Under the pieces are notes generated by a model. It was not told the origin of the DNA. It did no database searches and was given only the letters and a program-made list of their open reading frames with translations. Shown here one piece after another: positions 17,372-20,257 of a DNA stretch of 20,257 nucleotides (positions are counted from its first letter, which is position 1; the number at the start of each line of letters is the position of its first letter). The position numbers and the translations under genes are program-made. The stretch comes from Gemmatimonadota bacterium. Its GTDB lineage: Bacteria > Gemmatimonadota > Gemmatimonadetes > Gemmatimonadales > GWC2-71-9. The DNA is taken from contig QHUF01000308.1 in NCBI GenBank assembly GCA_003221075.1, positions 1 through 20,257 on the forward strand, given 5' to 3'.

Positions 17372-17539
17372 CTAGCTCTTGCGGACGGTCTTGGCGAAGA
17401 AGTCGGAGAAGACGGGCTCTACGGCGGGCGATTCACACTTCGGGCAGGTGGGACGGGGCCGCGCGGAATGGTCCGCCATCGACTCGGTGCGCGAGAAGTG
17501 CGCGTCACACACCTGACACCGGTACTCGTACTGTGGCAT
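17372..17539 (-). CDS. FmdB-family zinc-ribbon protein
   Basis: A 55-residue gene. It starts MPQYEYRCQVCDAHF and has two CxxC pairs, C8/C11 and C32/C35, with SMAD between them, which is the classic FmdB regulatory-protein pattern (MPxYEYxCxxCG and SM-D). It ends TVRKS. Such proteins bind zinc; their role is generally unproven. The ATG at 17539 is the first gene of the leftward six-gene operon, and the divergent lipoprotein gene starts 71 nt away. Confidence 0.9.
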   Translation of the reverse strand: MPQYEYRCQVCDAHFSRTESMADHSARPRPTCPKCESPAVEPVFSDFFAKTVRKS

Positions 17540-17610
17540 GCAGAAACGTTATTCCCGCGCAAAACCGTGGTCAAGTTGACGCACTCCCTGCCGAGAGCAA
17601 ATTGCTGGGG
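17540..17610. promoter_or_regulatory. Divergent promoter region with back-to-back -35-like boxes
   Basis: The only gap between two divergent operons. GGTCAA at 17569-17574 is a leftward TTGACC and TTGACG at 17576-17581 points rightward, each matching 5 of 6 bases of the -35 consensus, with 1 nt between. Together GTCAAGTTGAC (17570-17580) is an odd-length palindrome. Corresponding -10 boxes are weak: TAACGT at 17 nt leftward (or AATAAC at 15 nt), and CAAATT at 16 nt rightward. The rightward transcript would start almost at the ATG. Confidence 0.4.
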
Positions 17611-18108
17611 ATGCGCAGGATTCTGCTGCTGGTGGCCGTGGTAACGGCATGTGGCGGCGGCCTCGAGCCCGAACCGATTTGCGCCCGCACACTGGTCGGA
17701 CTGTGCGGCACGGTGCGATTTCGCGGCGCGGTCCCCGCCAATACCGAGAATGTTTTTATCGCGGCCTACCTCATGTTTCCACAGACCTGCACAGATCTCA
17801 TCAACAATCGCCGGCCAGTCATACCGGGGTCGGTGCCCTTCACCGATTCAGTCGCGGCGTACAGCGTGCCGCTCTCGCCCGGTACGTACGAATGGGTGCT
17901 CGCGGTTTGGAAAAAACCGGGCACGCTCACTCTCACCCCCGCCGATACGCAATACCTGCGCGTCGCGGGCTACTACCGCAGCCCCGCGGACTCGACACAG
18001 CGGGGCTCGGTCGCCGTGCCGAGCGGCGCGGCGGCGGGCGACATCGACTTCGTCGTCAACTTCGATAGCCTCCGGCCGGCGACGGATTTCGTCACGTGCG
18101 CGCCATAG
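17611..18108 (+). CDS. Small putative lipoprotein upstream of TonB receptor
   Basis: 165 aa starting at ATG 17611. The signal peptide RRILLLVAVV ends in a lipobox VTAC with C14 as lipid attachment site, then a Gly-rich linker. The rest seems to be a beta-rich domain (CGTVRFRGAVP, NVFIAAYLMFP, GTYEWVLAVWKKPG) with four further cysteines (C24, C32, C60, C163) that could form disulfides. I do not recognise the family. It overlaps the TonB receptor start by 13 nt, which suggests joint expression and perhaps a shared ligand. Confidence 0.75.
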   Translation: MRRILLLVAVVTACGGGLEPEPICARTLVGLCGTVRFRGAVPANTENVFIAAYLMFPQTCTDLINNRRPVIPGSVPFTDSVAAYSVPLSPGTYEWVLAVWKKPGTLTLTPADTQYLRVAGYYRSPADSTQRGSVAVPSGAAAGDIDFVVNFDSLRPATDFVTCAP

Positions 18109-20257
18109 CGACGCTTCTCCTCGTCGTCGCGCCGCTGACGGCGTCGGCCCAGGGCGTGGTGCGAGGCACGGTCCGGAACAAAGACGGTGCCCCGATCAGC
18201 GGCGCGAGCATCGCCATTCCCGGCACGACGCTCTCGACCCGCTCCGACCTCCAGGGCTCGTACCGGATCCTTGTCGTGCCCGCCGGCCGCGTCCGCGTGT
18301 ACGCCGCCGCGATCGGATACGGGCCCGTCGATACCGTCGTCGCCCTCACCGGGGGCGACTCGACGATGGTCGACTTCACCCTCGTGGCGGCGCCGCTCGC
18401 GCTCCCGCCGGTGGACGTCGTGAGCGATCGCGTCCCGCACTTCGGCGATCGTCCCGCGACCAGTGTCGCACAGGTGACGGAGCGGGACCTCGAGCGCCGA
18501 GCCGTCAACACGGTGGAGGAAGCGATCGATCACGTGGCCGGCCTGCAAATGGTGAACGGGCAGACCAACATCCGCGGCTCGACGGGATACGTGCAGGGAC
18601 TGAACTCTCGTGTGCTCATGACCGTCGACGGCATCCCCATGAATCAGGGCGACCGCGGCGGCATCAATTGGGACCTGCTGGCGGTGGACGAGATCGAGAG
18701 CGTCGAGATTCTGAAAGGCGCGGGCTCGTCGCTGTACGGATCCGCGGCGTTCGGCGGCGTGATCAACGTGACGACGCGCGACGTCCCCGCCGGACTGCAT
18801 ACTCGCCTCCGCGTGACGGGCGGAGTCTACGGCGATCCGCCGCACCCGATCTGGCGGTTCCGCGACAACCCCGGCATGCTGGGCGGCGCCGACTTCGCCG
18901 CGTCGTACGGGACCGATGTTTTTGGCGGCAGGATTTCGCTGGGCGATCGCCACTCCGACGGGTACCGCCAGCAGGATCAAGACGACCATCTGCATTTCGC
19001 CGCACGAGGGCGCTGGCAGCACGCGAACACGCGTGTGGATTTCTCGGGCGCTTGGGCCGGCGACCGCTACGATGTGCCGCTGAGCTGGTGCAGCCGGGGC
19101 GAGTGCGACGACAAGGGTCAGGTGTTCCAGCCGTTCATGGTCGCCACAGCCGAGCGCGGCGCGCGCACCGATTCACGCAAAGGATATCTCGCGGCTCGAG
19201 TTCGAACGATGGTCTCGCCGCGATTTGCCTGGACGGCGCGGGGATCGTGGCTCCGCACGCATTTCATCGACTTTCGCCGCAACGGGACGGTGCTAGGGAC
19301 GGAGTTCGGCGTGGGCGATCGGTTCGGCGCGGCGGGACAGATCGAGGCGCATCCCGACTCCACCCGCACGGTGATCGTCGGCACCGAGGCGACGTTCTCC
19401 GACGTCACCAGCGACATTTTCGGCACCCACTCCCAATCGGAACTCGCCGCCTACGGCCAGAGCGAGCAACGCCTCGGCGCAGTGCGCGTGAGCGGTGGGG
19501 CCCGGGTCGACTTCCTGGCGGTCGATGGCGGCTCGCTGACGGCGGTCGTCAGCCCCCGCATCGCCGCCACGCTGAGCGGGACGGGAACGTGGCGTGCATC
19601 GGTCGGCCGCGGGTTTCGGTCACCCACGATTGCCGAGCGATTCGTGCACACGTTCGCATTGGGATTCGAGGTCGTACCGAATCCGACGCTGCGTCCGGAA
19701 ACAGCGTGGTCGTTCGAGATCGGCCATATAAGCGCTCCGCTATTCCGCTTCATGCGCGTGGACGCTGCGGTGTTCTGGACGGAAGCACGAGACTTGATCG
19801 AGCCTCGAATCATCCTGATCCCCGGCTCGCCCGACACAATCAAGATTCAACTCCAGAACGTGGTGCGCGCCCGCATCGCCGGCTTCGACGCCAGCCTCAT
19901 CGCGGCCCCCATTCCCGACCGGCTCATTGCCACGCTTGGCTATACCTATCTCGACACGCGACGGCGTCTCGCCGGAGACACCACGGAGGGACCGCTCGCA
20001 TTTCGGCCACGTCATCTGCTCACGCTCGGTGCCGACTACACGTTGGGAGTCCTCGGCGTGGGGGCCGATTTCCGCTTCGCGAGCCGGCCGGCACGCATCG
20101 AACTGGAGGGTTTCGTCGATCCGCGCCGCGTACCAGTAAAGGTCCTCGACCTGCGGGCAGCCGTGAAGCCGCGGGGCTGGCCCGTCGAGGTCCGCGTGCT
20201 GGCCACCAATGTGCTCAATTACATCTACAACCTCGTACCGGAGACGCTCGCGCCCGT
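18096..20257 (+). CDS. TonB-dependent outer-membrane receptor (3' end outside window)
   Basis: 720 codons are visible from a GTG at 18096, open to the right edge. Signal peptide to about residue 19 (TASAQ), then a carboxypeptidase-regulatory-like domain (about 21-98: VRGTVRNKDGAPISGASI), a plug domain (about 110-215: TVEEAIDHVAGLQMV, MTVDGIPMN, VEILKGAGSSLYGSAAFGGVINV), and a beta barrel. The final visible part, LATNVLNYIYNLVPETL, is the typical last-strand region, so only a few residues are missing. Substrate is not evident; the short CS-C disulfide-like loop SWCSRGEC is visible. It probably works with the adjacent lipoprotein in energised uptake. Confidence 0.92.
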   Translation, partial: MRAIATLLLVVAPLTASAQGVVRGTVRNKDGAPISGASIAIPGTTLSTRSDLQGSYRILVVPAGRVRVYAAAIGYGPVDTVVALTGGDSTMVDFTLVAAPLALPPVDVVSDRVPHFGDRPATSVAQVTERDLERRAVNTVEEAIDHVAGLQMVNGQTNIRGSTGYVQGLNSRVLMTVDGIPMNQGDRGGINWDLLAVDEIESVEILKGAGSSLYGSAAFGGVINVTTRDVPAGLHTRLRVTGGVYGDPPHPIWRFRDNPGMLGGADFAASYGTDVFGGRISLGDRHSDGYRQQDQDDHLHFAARGRWQHANTRVDFSGAWAGDRYDVPLSWCSRGECDDKGQVFQPFMVATAERGARTDSRKGYLAARVRTMVSPRFAWTARGSWLRTHFIDFRRNGTVLGTEFGVGDRFGAAGQIEAHPDSTRTVIVGTEATFSDVTSDIFGTHSQSELAAYGQSEQRLGAVRVSGGARVDFLAVDGGSLTAVVSPRIAATLSGTGTWRASVGRGFRSPTIAERFVHTFALGFEVVPNPTLRPETAWSFEIGHISAPLFRFMRVDAAVFWTEARDLIEPRIILIPGSPDTIKIQLQNVVRARIAGFDASLIAAPIPDRLIATLGYTYLDTRRRLAGDTTEGPLAFRPRHLLTLGADYTLGVLGVGADFRFASRPARIELEGFVDPRRVPVKVLDLRAAVKPRGWPVEVRVLATNVLNYIYNLVPETLAP

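Overview
This window is high-GC bacterial DNA packed with genes. It carries a TonB-dependent receptor, several lipoproteins, a dipeptide ABC operon with a DUF3047 gene at its end, tandem POT transporters and a DUF1028 protein. That mixture, together with many short 7-8 bp repeat islands, suggests a Gram-negative such as a member of the Gemmatimonadota. This taxonomic guess is an inference from gene style only; no rRNA or marker phylogeny is available here.

Layout. Positions 1-59 hold the first codons of an HU-type DNA-binding protein read leftward. From 218 to 12695 twelve genes run rightward with almost no gaps: thymidine kinase (tdk); dephospho-CoA kinase (coaE) with an unusual C-terminal extension; glycine cleavage H protein (gcvH); an MBL-fold UPF0173 hydrolase; full-length glycine decarboxylase (gcvP); a LipM/LplA-type octanoyl/lipoyl transferase; then a complete dipeptide/oligopeptide ABC importer (lipoprotein binding protein, two permeases, two ATPases); and a DUF3047 protein. 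From 17539 back to 12753 six genes run leftward as one compact operon: FmdB-type zinc ribbon (55 aa), a coiled-coil protein, a DUF1028 protein, a small RemA/DUF370-like protein, and two tandem POT peptide transporters. From 17611 a rightward pair begins: a small lipoprotein overlapping the start of a TonB-dependent receptor that runs off the right edge.

How the genes fit together. GcvH, GcvP and the lipoyl transferase form a glycine-cleavage unit: GcvP decarboxylates glycine onto the lipoyl arm of GcvH, and the LipM/LplA-like enzyme probably attaches that arm or its octanoyl precursor. No gcvT is present in the window. The ABC importer and the two POT carriers converge on one another, making 6.5-15.4 kb a peptide-uptake locus. 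The lipoprotein and TonB receptor look like an outer-membrane uptake pair of unknown substrate.

Most unusual. Six islands of very short tandem repeats occur in this 20 kb. Two have a 7-bp unit and lie between genes: a mirror-image GGTATTC array at 826-889 and an AATGATC array at 12698-12746. Four have an 8-bp unit of the CCGYCC-type family and lie in or at the edges of coding sequence: 5858-5889, 6233-6272, 6501-6540 and 16391-16438. Three of the octamer arrays are in the single LipM/LplA gene, one supplying its start codon and one abutting its likely catalytic cysteine. A second oddity is the binding-protein/permease junction near 8165, where the stop of one gene and the start of the next appear to have been lost.
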